A stretch of 64,000 nt of DNA from NCBI GenBank assembly GCA_034420475.1, contig DAOULH010000081.1, positions 4,242-68,241 of the forward strand. The letters run 5' to 3'. Positions 26,993 to 36,186 of the stretch are shown here, piece after piece. The notes below the pieces were generated by a model that did no database searches, was not told where the DNA came from, and saw only the letters and a program-made list of their open reading frames with translations. A program made the translations under genes and the position numbers. Source of the DNA: Bin87 sp034420475. GTDB lineage: Bacteria > Chloroflexota > Dehalococcoidia > Lucifugimonadales > UBA3495. The stretch's first letter is position 1; each line of letters starts with the position of its first letter.

Positions 26993-27322
26993 TTAGCTCT
27001 CCAGTACCGCGTCGATCTTCCGCTTCAGGGCCGGCTTGGGCTGCGCGCCCACCACCTGGTCCACCGGCTGTCCGTTCTTGAAGAAAATCAACGCCGGGAT
27101 GCTGCGGATGCCGTACTGCGCGGCGATTTCCGGGGCGTTGTCCACGTCCAGCTTCGCCACGTTCAGCTTCCCTTCGTACTCCAGCGCCAGGTCATGCACG
27201 GCCGGAGCGATCATCTTGCAGGGCCCGCACCATTCCGCCCAGAAGTCCACCATCACCGGCAGATCCGAGTCCATCACGTTGCTTTGCCAGTTCTCTCCGT
27301 TCACTTCGATAGGTTCGGGCAT
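26993..27322 (-). CDS. trxA: thioredoxin
   Basis: A 109-residue classical thioredoxin with the active site WCGPCK (residues 32-37), the cis-proline segment RSIPALIFFKNG and the ending KRKIDAVLES. It reduces protein disulfides and is itself reduced by a thioredoxin reductase; a ferredoxin:thioredoxin reductase gene lies 5 kb away. ATG 27322 is chosen because GGAGG lies 8 nt upstream. The tRNA-Sec gene follows after 12 nt, making a trxA-selC transcript likely. Confidence 0.95.
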   Translation of the reverse strand: MPEPIEVNGENWQSNVMDSDLPVMVDFWAEWCGPCKMIAPAVHDLALEYEGKLNVAKLDVDNAPEIAAQYGIRSIPALIFFKNGQPVDQVVGAQPKPALKRKIDAVLES

Positions 27323-27407
27323 TCTAATTCCTCCAGGTTGGATCGCTCTGTAGCCGTAACCGCAGGCGGCAATCACCGTCGCGTTGGCCGGCCGGGATGT
27401 TGCCAAT

Positions 27408-27434
27408 ATTATACCCCGCCTGTGGGGCGGTCAA
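27408..27434 (-). promoter_or_regulatory. putative promoter of trxA and tRNA-Sec
   Basis: On the reverse strand TTGACC (27434-27429) and TATAAT (27413-27408) are spaced by 15 nt, about 86 nt before the trxA ATG. The -10 is consensus but the spacing is short. Confidence 0.45.
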
Positions 27435-27617
27435 CCGAACCTGCGCGGGCTGACCGGCCCGCGCACCCTCCGCGCTCGTGGCCGACGCACCGGCTCTACT
27501 CCCTCCTCTGCACAGGGCGCGGTTCGGTCGTGACGAACGCCGCCACGCTCGGTGAGTCCCATCGACTCCCCGAGTGCTCCAAGTCTGCCGGCGCCGTTAG
27601 GTGTTAGTATATTTCCC

Positions 27618-29480
27618 ATGACGCAGACCGCAGTCTCCAATAACGCCGCCTCCATCCAGCGCGGCGATGTCCTTGAGCTGGACCTCCAGGCGTGGGGCCG
27701 GCTCGGCGAGGCCATGGCCCGGCACGCCGGGTCGGACGTTTTCGTGTTCGGCGGCATACCCGGAGAGCGGGTCGAGGCCGAGATCGTGGCCGTCCGCCGC
27801 AAATACGTCGCTGCCCAGGTTACGCGGGTGATCAGCCCCTCCCCGGCGCGAGTGGAGCCGCCCTGCGAATACTTCGGCCAATGCACCGGATGCCAGTGGC
27901 AGCACGTTGACTACCAGGAGCAACTGGCCGTCAAAACCAAGATTGTCCGGGACGCCCTGGAGCGAATTGGCAACTTCCATGCGCCCGTGGTGGAGCCGGC
28001 CCTGCCCTCCCCGCGCCGGTTTCATTACCGGAATCATGCGCGCTTCAACGTCTGGCGTGAGAGCGGCAGCCTCGGGTTCACCCATCGGGAACGTCGGCGC
28101 TTCGTGCGCATCGACCGTTGCCTGCTGATGCACGACGGTATCAACGATATCCTGGCCCAATTGCAGGGACGCGCCGCGGAGACCTCGCAGCTGTCCATCC
28201 GTAGCTCGCCGGACACCGGCGACTACCTCGTCCAGCCCACCCTCAAAAACCCTGAAGTCCCGTTTCCCACCGGACAGAAGACTTACCAGGAGTCCGTCGC
28301 CGACCAGGAATTCCGGGTCGCGTCCCCGTCCTTCTTCCAGGTCAACGTGTGGCAGGCGGCCCGGCTGGCAGAGTTGGTCAAGGACGCGCTGGAACTGACC
28401 GGCGATGAGACCGTGGTCGATGCCTACGCCGGCGTCGGCACGTTCGCCGTGCTGCTGTCGCCCTACGCTCGCTGGATCGTCGCGGTGGAAGAATCCACCG
28501 CGGCTATCGCCGACGCCATGGAGAACGCCGCCGGCCACCCCAACGTTCAGTTGGCAACCGGCAAGGTGGAAGAAATCCTCCCCGGTCTCGACGTGACACC
28601 CGACGCCGTGATCCTGGATCCGTCTCGCTCCGGATGCCAGCCCACCGTCCTGGAAACCCTCCTCACCCTGCGACCGAACCGCATCGCCTACGTGTCCTGC
28701 AACCCCGAATCCCTGGCGCGGGATTTACGCACACTTAGCCGGGGCTACCGTGTCCAGTCGGTTCAGCCGGTGGATATGTTCCCCCAAACGCACCACGTGG
28801 AATGCGTGGCGACGTTGGTCACCAAGCCGGCGACCGCCGGGATAGTGCTGGCGTCCGCCTCTCCCCGCCGCCGGGAATTGCTGTCCGGTTTGGGAATCGA
28901 CTTCCGCGTAGCTCCGTCCTCCATACCCGAAGACCAGGAACCCGACGAGAGCCCTGAGCAGATGGTCCGCCGGCTGTCGCGGGAGAAAGCCCTGGCCGTC
29001 GCGGAGGCGGAGTCGCCCTCATCCGGCTATTATGTCGCCGCCGACAGCACGGTGGTCCTGGATGGCGAGTCCATCGCCAAGCCGGCGGATGCCGCAGAGG
29101 CGCGATCCATGCTCCGCCGCCTGCGCGGCACGACCCACCAGGTAGTCACCGGCTACACCGTGTACGACGCTGCCACCGGCCGCTGCATCACGGCCGCCAA
29201 CGCCGCCGACGTCCGGATGCGCGACTTCACCGACGCCGAGATGGAAGAGTCCATCGCCAGCGGCGCCCCCATGGACAAAGCCGGCGCCTACGCCATCCAG
29301 GATCCGGACTTCAGACCCGCCTCGCTGCTTTCAGGCTGCTACTCCAACGTGATGGGCCTGCCCGCCTGTCGGGTCGTGGACACGCTGGCTGAGATGGGAT
29401 GCCCGCTGCCGGATCCGGCGTCCATGTCGGTTCCGCCGGGATGCACGGTTTCCTGCTCCTTGCGCCCGACCACCCACTGA
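27618..29480 (+). CDS. fusion of RlmD/TrmA-type RNA m5U methyltransferase with Maf nucleotide pyrophosphatase
   Basis: A 620-residue two-domain protein. Residues 1-400 are a class I RNA (uracil-C5)-methyltransferase: TRAM domain, [4Fe-4S] cysteines CEYFGQCTGC plus a later Cys, SAM motif VVDAYAGVGTF, ILDPSRSGC, and the catalytic cysteine in AYVSCNPESLARDL. From about residue 408 a complete Maf domain follows: VLASASPRRRELL, AADSTVVLDG, MDKAGAYAIQDP. Maf hydrolyses non-canonical or methylated NTPs such as m5UTP. Both halves look intact and there is no stop between them. ATG 27618 is used; no strong ribosome site is seen and a TAGTATAT stretch lies 10 nt upstream, so leaderless translation is possible. 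Confidence 0.9.
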   Translation: MTQTAVSNNAASIQRGDVLELDLQAWGRLGEAMARHAGSDVFVFGGIPGERVEAEIVAVRRKYVAAQVTRVISPSPARVEPPCEYFGQCTGCQWQHVDYQEQLAVKTKIVRDALERIGNFHAPVVEPALPSPRRFHYRNHARFNVWRESGSLGFTHRERRRFVRIDRCLLMHDGINDILAQLQGRAAETSQLSIRSSPDTGDYLVQPTLKNPEVPFPTGQKTYQESVADQEFRVASPSFFQVNVWQAARLAELVKDALELTGDETVVDAYAGVGTFAVLLSPYARWIVAVEESTAAIADAMENAAGHPNVQLATGKVEEILPGLDVTPDAVILDPSRSGCQPTVLETLLTLRPNRIAYVSCNPESLARDLRTLSRGYRVQSVQPVDMFPQTHHVECVATLVTKPATAGIVLASASPRRRELLSGLGIDFRVAPSSIPEDQEPDESPEQMVRRLSREKALAVAEAESPSSGYYVAADSTVVLDGESIAKPADAAEARSMLRRLRGTTHQVVTGYTVYDAATGRCITAANAADVRMRDFTDAEMEESIASGAPMDKAGAYAIQDPDFRPASLLSGCYSNVMGLPACRVVDTLAEMGCPLPDPASMSVPPGCTVSCSLRPTTH

Positions 29481-29499
29481 ACTCGTCGGATACTGCACC

Positions 29500-29811
29500 G
29501 TGAACTTTTTCGGCATCGGCACCCTGGAACTGCTGGTAATCCTGGCCGTCGCTTTCATCGCCCTGGGTCCCGGCAAGACGGTTGAAGTCGCCCGCACCAT
29601 CGGCAAGATGGCCCGCGAAGCGCGGCGCACCTTCACCGACATCATGGACGCCGCCTCGGTCGAAGAGCGCGGTGGACGCGCCCCGGAAAACCCCGCGCCG
29701 CCGACCCCGCCGTCGCCGCCCACTGACCCCGTTCCTCAGCCGCCGCACCTGGCATCCCAGAACGACGCCCCTGATAATCGCCCGGCGTCCCAACCTCCAG
29801 ACCAGCGGTAA
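29500..29811 (+). CDS. Sec-independent translocase TatA/TatB-like protein
   Basis: A 103-residue protein with one N-terminal membrane helix (FGIGTLELLVILAVAFIALGPGK), the hinge and a short amphipathic helix (VEVARTIGKMAREARRTFTD). A Pro-rich disordered tail follows. The start is GTG. The early Glu in TLELL and the longer amphipathic region suggest a TatB-like role in the Tat receptor complex rather than pore formation. It precedes tatC by 11 nt. Confidence 0.82.
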   Translation: MNFFGIGTLELLVILAVAFIALGPGKTVEVARTIGKMAREARRTFTDIMDAASVEERGGRAPENPAPPTPPSPPTDPVPQPPHLASQNDAPDNRPASQPPDQR

Positions 29812-29822
29812 GGCCACGCCCC

Positions 29823-30662
29823 ATGAGCCAGTCGATGCCGTTGCGGGAGCATTTCCGCGAACTGCGATCCCGCGCTCTGGTCTGCACCATCGCCCTGCTC
29901 GTCGGCACGGCGGTCTGCTTCTACTTCTACGAGGAGATCTACGCGGTTCTCCTGTGGCCGGCCCAGCACGCCGCGACCACAGACACCGTCAACCCCCTGC
30001 GCTTTTATCAGGACTTCAACCTCGGCGTATTCCGGCCTGCCGAACCCACCGAGGCGGCACCGGCGTTCAAGCCCGTCCGCACCGAGATCACCGAGTTTTT
30101 GAGCATCACCGTTCGGGTCTCGCTCCTGGGCGGGTTTGTTTTAGCCCTGCCCATAATCCTCTACAACGCGATCCGCTTCGTGGCCCCCGGATTGACGCCC
30201 CGGGAGCGCAAAATCCTCTTTTCGTTCCTGCCGGCCGCGTTGTTGGCTTTCGTGGCCGGCATGGCCTTCGGCTATTTCGTGATGATCCCCCCGGCCCTCA
30301 GCTTCCTCATCGGCTTCGGCAGCGAAGTTGCGGACCCACTCATTCGCATCAGCAACCTCGTCAACATCATGATCCGCCTGCTGTTCTGGCTGGGGTTGTC
30401 CTTTGAAACGCCCCTGGTGATGTACGTGCTGGCCGTCCTGGGAGTGGTCAACGCGCGTACTTTCGCCCGCTTCCGGCGGTTTTGGCTCGTCGCCGCCTTT
30501 GTGATCGCGGCCGCGATTACGCCCACCATCGACCCGCTGAACCAGGCCATCGTCGCCGGTCCGCTGATTGTCCTCTACGAGGTCGGCGTCCTCCTGGCCC
30601 GCCTGGCCGGTCGCCGCAACCGGGCCCACTCGGCTCTGAACGCGGAACCGGCCAGCGAGTAG
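29823..30662 (+). CDS. tatC: Sec-independent protein translocase TatC
   Basis: A 279-residue TatC, the signal-peptide receptor of the twin-arginine export system for folded proteins. It begins MPLREHFRELRSRAL, the family's first-helix signature, and has six hydrophobic helices, with LTPRERKILFSFLPAALLAFVAGMAFGYFVMIPPAL and FETPLVMYVLAVLGV. It forms an operon with the upstream TatA/B-like gene. A second TatA gene faces it from downstream, giving a complete A/B/C set. Confidence 0.93.
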   Translation: MSQSMPLREHFRELRSRALVCTIALLVGTAVCFYFYEEIYAVLLWPAQHAATTDTVNPLRFYQDFNLGVFRPAEPTEAAPAFKPVRTEITEFLSITVRVSLLGGFVLALPIILYNAIRFVAPGLTPRERKILFSFLPAALLAFVAGMAFGYFVMIPPALSFLIGFGSEVADPLIRISNLVNIMIRLLFWLGLSFETPLVMYVLAVLGVVNARTFARFRRFWLVAAFVIAAAITPTIDPLNQAIVAGPLIVLYEVGVLLARLAGRRNRAHSALNAEPASE

Positions 30663-30724
30663 CGCATAATGAAACGAGCCCGCCATCGGCGAGCCCGCGA
30701 ATTCAGTTGACTGTCCTGCGGTGC

Positions 30725-30919
30725 CTACGAGCGCGGCTCTTCCGAGGCGCTTCGATCCGCCGTCGGCTTGTCGTCCTCCCCCGTCACCGAGGTCTTGAAC
30801 GATCGTATTCCCTTGCCCAGCGCGGAGCCCACGCCCGGCAGCCGGGAGGCGCCGAATATCAGCAGCACCACCAGCAGGATAATCAGTAGTTCGGTCAGGC
30901 CAAGTCCCGCAATGCGCAT
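30725..30919 (-). CDS. tatA: Sec-independent translocase TatA
   Basis: A 64-residue TatA with a single membrane helix (LGLTELLIILLVVLLIFGASRLPG) and the amphipathic helix VGSALGKGIRSFKTSV. A short acidic tail follows. It would oligomerise to form the Tat pore. ATG 30919 is preferred (GGAGACAGAG upstream) over an ATG 10 codons earlier. It is convergent with tatC and so has its own promoter. Confidence 0.88.
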   Translation of the reverse strand: MRIAGLGLTELLIILLVVLLIFGASRLPGVGSALGKGIRSFKTSVTGEDDKPTADRSASEEPRS

Positions 30920-31010
30920 GTCGCTCTGTCTCCACGTAGGTGCGTCCATTCTATCAGAACGCTCAACACCTCACCATTTGCGCAAACTGCCGTTCCGGGC
31001 CTTTCCAAAG

Positions 31011-31044
31011 TCACTGTGAGACGCTTGGGCCGTGGCAATCTCGT
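31011..31044. repeat. half copy of the GTCATTGCGAG repeat
   Basis: GTCACTGTGAGACGCTTGG followed by CCGTGGCAATCTCG matches the left half of copy 3 (25902); the right half is absent. Confidence 0.55.
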
Positions 31045-31057
31045 CAGATCCGAGCTG

Positions 31058-31795
31058 TTACTGCGATTGGCGCAAGCGGTGCAACTCCGCCTCAAGTTCC
31101 AGCCGGGCGGTCCGCTCGGCTTGCAGAGCCGCGCGTTCGGCTTCCAGCGCGGCCTCCGCCGCTTCCCGAGCCGCTCTCTCTTCCGCGATGCGCCGCAGCG
31201 GTTCCCCGGTAGCCGAATCCGCGAACTCTACCTGCTGCTCTCCCCAGTGGATGTCCAGCCCCAATACGGCGCTGCGACCCCAGACCCGCCCCTCCGCTGT
31301 CCGGTGAACCTCCAGTCGGCGATACGCTCCGTCCACCAACTCCTCGCCCACCAGCGGCTCGCCGTACAGTTCGCCACCTCTCGGGTCGTACCGCCAGTAT
31401 TCCTGCACTTCGAGCCGGGCGTACAGGTCACGCTTCCGGCCCAGATCGTTGCGGTAGGTTGAAGGGGAGGCGATCTCCAGCACGAACTCCGGCGGCTTTC
31501 CGACTATCCAAAGCAAATACGATTCGATCTCCCGGATGGCCTCCGGATCCACTCCGAAGGACACATACCAATCCGGGGCCACGTGAGCCCGGCGATTGCC
31601 TTCATCGTAGTAAATGAAGGTGTTGGAGCTCATAAAGACATCGGAACGACCTCGAAAGTGGTCCCGCGCCAGGTACAGGCTGTCGGTGATATAGGGTTCC
31701 TGGGTCATCGCGTCGGGCAGTGGCTCCTCATTGGGCGGGTAGAGGGCGATCAGGTCGGCCGACGATAGCGGACGCGAGGTCGGTTTGGTAGTCAT
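31058..31795 (-). CDS. Uma2 family (DUF820) putative endonuclease with coiled-coil tail
   Basis: A 245-residue relative of the 9149 gene. The PD-(D/E)XK elements are APDWYVSFG, PPEFVLEIASPST and a following LGRKRDLYARLEVQEYW. The last ~50 residues are an Ala/Glu/Arg coiled coil with repeated EAER-type segments. The two Uma2 genes share architecture but are too different to be a recent local duplication. It is a solitary reverse-strand gene between tatA and the selenoprotein gene. Confidence 0.85.
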   Translation of the reverse strand: MTTKPTSRPLSSADLIALYPPNEEPLPDAMTQEPYITDSLYLARDHFRGRSDVFMSSNTFIYYDEGNRRAHVAPDWYVSFGVDPEAIREIESYLLWIVGKPPEFVLEIASPSTYRNDLGRKRDLYARLEVQEYWRYDPRGGELYGEPLVGEELVDGAYRRLEVHRTAEGRVWGRSAVLGLDIHWGEQQVEFADSATGEPLRRIAEERAAREAAEAALEAERAALQAERTARLELEAELHRLRQSQ

Positions 31796-32006
31796 TTCAT
31801 TGCCTCGCCATTCATTGCGGACCGTAAATTCATCCGGCTCATGATACCATCGCGGGCAAGTCCGGCCGGGGATTGGAACCGGGCGCTGATTTGACCGGCG
31901 CGAACGTTGCAGAATCCGTCAGACCCTACTAACATCTGTACGCAAAACCGGGTTGTCGCCAAGCCACTTTTGCGCTTGACAACCTTGCAACCTGAGGAGG
32001 AACCAA

Positions 32007-32432
<426 letters not shown>

Positions 32433-32471
32433 CCCGCCGGAAGTGCGTCTCCAACGGGCCCTGCCCGTGGC

Positions 32472-32511
32472 AAGCGGCCGCTCTCTCAATACTGGAGGGT
32501 GGCCGCTTTCG
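32472..32511 (+). terminator. hairpin after the selenoprotein gene
   Basis: AAGCGGCC (32472-32479) pairs with GGCCGCTT (32501-32508), with CTCTC/GAGGG extending inside, and is followed by TTCGG. It separates the selenoprotein gene from the dehydrogenase operon. The rest of 32433-32642 shows no other feature. Confidence 0.55.
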
Positions 32512-32642
32512 GATCGCCGCAACTTGCCGCTGTCCGGCGCCGCCGCTATAATGCCACAGTCCGTGCGCAGCCCCCGCTGTAACGGCGCAAGCCGCATCCA
32601 GGGCGCGTTACGCTCGAACAATCCACCCACCCGGACAGATTG

Positions 32643-34043
32643 ATGACGACCGTTTCGGAGTATGACGTAGCAATAATCGGCGGCGGGCCCGGCGGCTATG
32701 TGGCCGGCATCCGAGCCGGTCAATTGGGCCTCAAATCCTGCGTCATCGAAAAAGAAGCGCTGGGCGGTGTCTGCCTCAATTGGGGCTGCATCCCCTCCAA
32801 AGCCCTCCTTAAAAACGCCGAGATCGTCTCCTACGTCCACCGCGCCGACCAGTTCGGCTTGCAGTTCGACAACTTCCGCGCCGACTACAGCGTCGCCATG
32901 AAGCGCAGCCGGCAGGTCGTGGACCGCATGACCCGCGGCGTCGATTTCCTGCTCCGCAAGAACGGGGTGGACAGCATCTCGGGAACCGCCCGCATCGCCG
33001 CACCCAACGCGGTCGAGGTCACCGCCCCGGACGGACAGACTTCCCGGATCTCAGCGCGCAACATCATCATCGCCACCGGCGCGCGGCCCCGCAGCATCCC
33101 GCCGCTTCCGGTTGATGGCGAGCGCATCATAACCAGCCGCGAGAGCATCGTTGCGGAGGATGTGCCCGATTCCATTGCCATCGTCGGCGGTGGCGCCATC
33201 GGCGTCGAGTTTGCCTACATCTACCGCATGTATGGCGCCGAGGTCACCGTAATCGAGCTCCTCCCCCACCTCGTGCCCAATGAGGACGAGGAGATTTGCC
33301 AGCAGCTCGAGCGCGCTTTCAACCGCCATGGCATCAAGGCGATCACCGGAGCCGGCGTGACCAATGCCCAGGCCGACGCCGGTGGCGTGACCCTGACCAT
33401 CGACAAGGATGGCGTAACCGAGACCGCCCGGTTCGACAAGGTGCTGGTAGCCATCGGCGTGCTGCCCAACACCGAGAACCTGGGACTCGAATCTGTCGGC
33501 GTGGCAACCGAACGCGGATACGTCGTAATCGACGACAAGATGTCCACCAACGTGCCGGGCATCTACGCTGTCGGCGACGTCACCGGCAAGTTGGCCTTGG
33601 CCCACGTCGCCTCCGCCCAGGCCGTGACCGCCGTGGAATCCATCGCCGGCGAGGAAACCCAGCCGCTGGACTACACCTTCATGCCCCGCGCTACGTACTG
33701 CCATCCCCAGGTTGCCTCCTTCGGGCTCACCGAGGCCCAGGCCATCGAGCGGGGCTACGAGGTCAAGATCGGCCGCTTCAACGTCCAGGCCAGCGGCAAG
33801 GCCGTCGCCATGGGCGAAAATGACGGCATGGTCAAATTGGTCATCGACGCCAACTACGGCGAGGTGCTGGGAGGCCACATGTGCGGCCCGGAGGTCACCG
33901 AACTCCTGGCGGAATTGCAGATGACCCACCTGCTGGAAGGCACCACGCTGGAACTGGGCTGGGCGGTCCACGCGCACCCCAGCGTCGCCGAGATGGTGCA
34001 CGAAGCCGCCCTGGACGCCGAGGGCCGCGCCCTGCACATGTAA
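32643..34043 (+). CDS. lpdA: dihydrolipoyl dehydrogenase (E3)
   Basis: A 466-residue flavin disulfide reductase that reoxidises dihydrolipoamide with NAD+. The FAD motif YDVAIIGGGPGGYVAGIRA, the redox disulfide GGVCLNWGCIPSK, the NAD motif AIVGGGAIGVEFAYIY and the catalytic HAHPSVAEMVHEA are all intact. It is the first gene of an E3-E1alpha-E1beta-E2 operon, which fixes its role as E3 of a 2-oxoacid dehydrogenase. ATG 32643 is used, immediately after an in-frame TTG. Confidence 0.95.
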   Translation: MTTVSEYDVAIIGGGPGGYVAGIRAGQLGLKSCVIEKEALGGVCLNWGCIPSKALLKNAEIVSYVHRADQFGLQFDNFRADYSVAMKRSRQVVDRMTRGVDFLLRKNGVDSISGTARIAAPNAVEVTAPDGQTSRISARNIIIATGARPRSIPPLPVDGERIITSRESIVAEDVPDSIAIVGGGAIGVEFAYIYRMYGAEVTVIELLPHLVPNEDEEICQQLERAFNRHGIKAITGAGVTNAQADAGGVTLTIDKDGVTETARFDKVLVAIGVLPNTENLGLESVGVATERGYVVIDDKMSTNVPGIYAVGDVTGKLALAHVASAQAVTAVESIAGEETQPLDYTFMPRATYCHPQVASFGLTEAQAIERGYEVKIGRFNVQASGKAVAMGENDGMVKLVIDANYGEVLGGHMCGPEVTELLAELQMTHLLEGTTLELGWAVHAHPSVAEMVHEAALDAEGRALHM

Positions 34044-34105
34044 ACCGGTGCGCAAACGCCGCCCCGATCCGGGCGGCGGCGCAAATCTGCCACTGAGGAA
34101 GGGAT

Positions 34106-35113
34106 ATGCTGAGAGCGGACGTCCCCGAACTTGACAAATCCGACCTGCTCGGTTTCTACCGGCAGATGAAGCTCATCCGAGAGTTTGAGCGAGAGTCGGA
34201 GCGGCAGTACACCCGAGGCAACATCAAGGGGTTCCTCCACGTTTACAACGGCGAGGAAGCCATCGCCGTCGGCGCCATCAACACCCTGCGCCCCGATGAC
34301 TACATCGTCACCCACTACCGGGACCACGGCCAGGCCCTCGCCCGCGGCATGACCAGCAACGAAGTGATGGCCGAGCTCATGGGCAAGGTCACCGGATGCA
34401 GCAAGGGCAAGGGCGGGTCCATGCACCTGTTCAGCTCCGACCTGAACTTCATGGGCGGGTATGCCATCGTCGGCGGTCAACTTTGCATCGCGGCCGGCAT
34501 CGCCCTCGCCGTTCAATACCGCGGCGATGACCAGGTGGTCCTGTGCTTCTTCGGTGACGGCGCCGTCAACGAAGGCGAGTTCCACGAAGCCATGAACCTC
34601 GCCGCCATCTGGAAACTCCCCGTCATCTTCTTCTGCGAACATAACCTGTATGGCATGGGCGCCTCTTCCAAGGAAACCCTCGTCATGTGGGATTCCCTGC
34701 ACGAGATGGCCGCCGCCTACGGCATGTCCCGCTACGAGGTGGACGGCAACGACGTCCTCGAAGTGCGGGCGTTGATGCAGAAGATCAACGCCGAGGTCCG
34801 CGCCGGCAGCGGCCCGGCTTTCGTCGTCGCCAGAACCTACCGCCTGCGCGGCCACTCCGTCGCCGATCCCGCAAACTATCGCCCCGAGGACGAGGTCTCG
34901 TACTGGGCCGGCCAGGACCCGATACCGCGCTACCGCGATTGGCTCACCGATGAGGGCATCGCCACCGTGGAGGATTTCGACGAGATCGACGCCAGCGTCG
35001 ACGAAGAGATCGTCGTGGCGGCAGAGTTCGGGGAGTCATCTCCCTGGCCCCAACCCGCCGATCTCTACGATCACGTCTACACCGACCGACCGACTGAAGG
35101 TATCCCTGCGTAA
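34106..35113 (+). CDS. pyruvate (or acetoin/branched 2-oxoacid) dehydrogenase E1 alpha
   Basis: A 335-residue ThDP-dependent E1 alpha subunit. It has FYRQMKLIREFERE, the HYRDHGQALARG segment, the GKGGSMHLF motif and the ThDP motif GDGAVNEGEFHEAMNLAAIWKLPVIFFCEHN. RTYRLRGHSVADPANYR covers the phosphorylation-loop region. The pattern fits PdhA/AcoA of Gram-positive-like heterotetrameric E1. The ribosome site GAGGAAGGG precedes the ATG. It decarboxylates the 2-oxo acid and, with E1 beta, acylates lipoyl-E2. Confidence 0.93.
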   Translation: MLRADVPELDKSDLLGFYRQMKLIREFERESERQYTRGNIKGFLHVYNGEEAIAVGAINTLRPDDYIVTHYRDHGQALARGMTSNEVMAELMGKVTGCSKGKGGSMHLFSSDLNFMGGYAIVGGQLCIAAGIALAVQYRGDDQVVLCFFGDGAVNEGEFHEAMNLAAIWKLPVIFFCEHNLYGMGASSKETLVMWDSLHEMAAAYGMSRYEVDGNDVLEVRALMQKINAEVRAGSGPAFVVARTYRLRGHSVADPANYRPEDEVSYWAGQDPIPRYRDWLTDEGIATVEDFDEIDASVDEEIVVAAEFGESSPWPQPADLYDHVYTDRPTEGIPA

Positions 35114-35141
35114 CCACCACCCCCAGACGAGAGGAACCATC

Positions 35142-36125
35142 ATGTCGGTCATCACATATCGCGACGCCGTTTCGTCGGTCCTCCGGGAGGCCCTGGACCA
35201 GGACGACCGCGTCTTCCTCATGGGCGAGGACATCGGACCCTACGGCGGCGCCTTCGCCGTCACCAAGGGCTTCTGGGAGCAGTACGGCAAGAAACGCATC
35301 AAAGACTCTCCGTTGGCGGAATCAGTCATCGTTGGAGCCGGCGTAGGCGCGGCCATGGCCGGCCTGCGGCCCGTGGTCGAGCTGATGACCATCAATTTCA
35401 GCCTCCTCGCCATGGACCAGATCGTCAACCACGCCGCCAAGATCAGGTACATGTCCGGCGGCCAGTTCTCGATCCCGTTGATCATCCGCACCGTGACCGG
35501 CGCCGGCGCTTCGGTTGGGGCGACCCATTCCCAGTCCTTTGAGGGCTGGTACGCCTCCGTGCCGGGCCTTACCGTCGTCACCCCCTCGACCCCCCGGGAC
35601 GTCATCGGTCTGTTCCGCTCCTGCCGGGAACTCAACGACCCGGTCATGTTCGTCGAGCACATCCTGCTCTACGGCACGCGCGGAGAGGCCCCTGATAGCG
35701 GCGACTTTCGCATCCCCATCGGCCAGGCCGACCTGCGCCGCGCCGGAGGCGACATCACGCTCTGCGGCTACTCTCGCATGGCGCTGGTGGCCGAGCAGGC
35801 GGCTGAAATCCTCGCCCGCGAAGGCATTGAGGCTGACGTGATCGACCTGCGCTGCCTGCGCCCGTTGGACATGGATACGGTCGTGTCCTCGGTCAAGAAG
35901 ACCCACCGGGCCCTCATGGTGGAGGAAACTACCCGCCTGGGTGGTTTCGCCGGTGAGTTGGTATCCCAAGTGCAGGAAGAGGCTTTCGAGTACCTGGATG
36001 CTCCGGTGGGCCGCGTCGCTGGCGCGGAGGTGCCCATCCCGTATTCCTTCCCCTTGGAGCAGATGGCCATCCCCAGCCCGGAAACGGTCGCCGCTGCCGC
36101 CCGCAAACTGGTCAACGGCGCCTGA
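35142..36125 (+). CDS. pyruvate (or acetoin) dehydrogenase E1 beta
   Basis: A 327-residue E1 beta subunit, partner of the preceding gene. Conserved blocks are TYRDAVSSVLREAL, FLMGEDIGPYGGAF, SPLAESVIVGAGVGAAMAGLRPV, QFSIPLIIRTVTGAG...THSQSFEGWYASVPGL, and DVIDLRCLRPLDMDTV. The ATG at 35142 has GAGAGG upstream. The upstream open frame extends into the E1 alpha gene but is not coding. It is spaced 28 nt from E1 alpha and 61 nt from E2. Confidence 0.94.
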   Translation: MSVITYRDAVSSVLREALDQDDRVFLMGEDIGPYGGAFAVTKGFWEQYGKKRIKDSPLAESVIVGAGVGAAMAGLRPVVELMTINFSLLAMDQIVNHAAKIRYMSGGQFSIPLIIRTVTGAGASVGATHSQSFEGWYASVPGLTVVTPSTPRDVIGLFRSCRELNDPVMFVEHILLYGTRGEAPDSGDFRIPIGQADLRRAGGDITLCGYSRMALVAEQAAEILAREGIEADVIDLRCLRPLDMDTVVSSVKKTHRALMVEETTRLGGFAGELVSQVQEEAFEYLDAPVGRVAGAEVPIPYSFPLEQMAIPSPETVAAAARKLVNGA

Positions 36126-36186
36126 CGCGGCCGGGCGCTCCGGTCCGTCGATACCTCTCTACACCCGAAAACCACAGGAGAACATC

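Noticed and set aside
30664..30720. Possible terminator between tatC and tatA (GAGCCCGCC...GGCGAGCCCG)
   Set aside because: The two CGAGCCCG units are direct, not inverted, repeats; only about 4 bp can pair.
31976..31981. TTGACA as a -35 box for the selenoprotein gene
   Set aside because: The matching -10 position would fall on the ribosome-binding site at 31995-32000, and no -10-like sequence is there.
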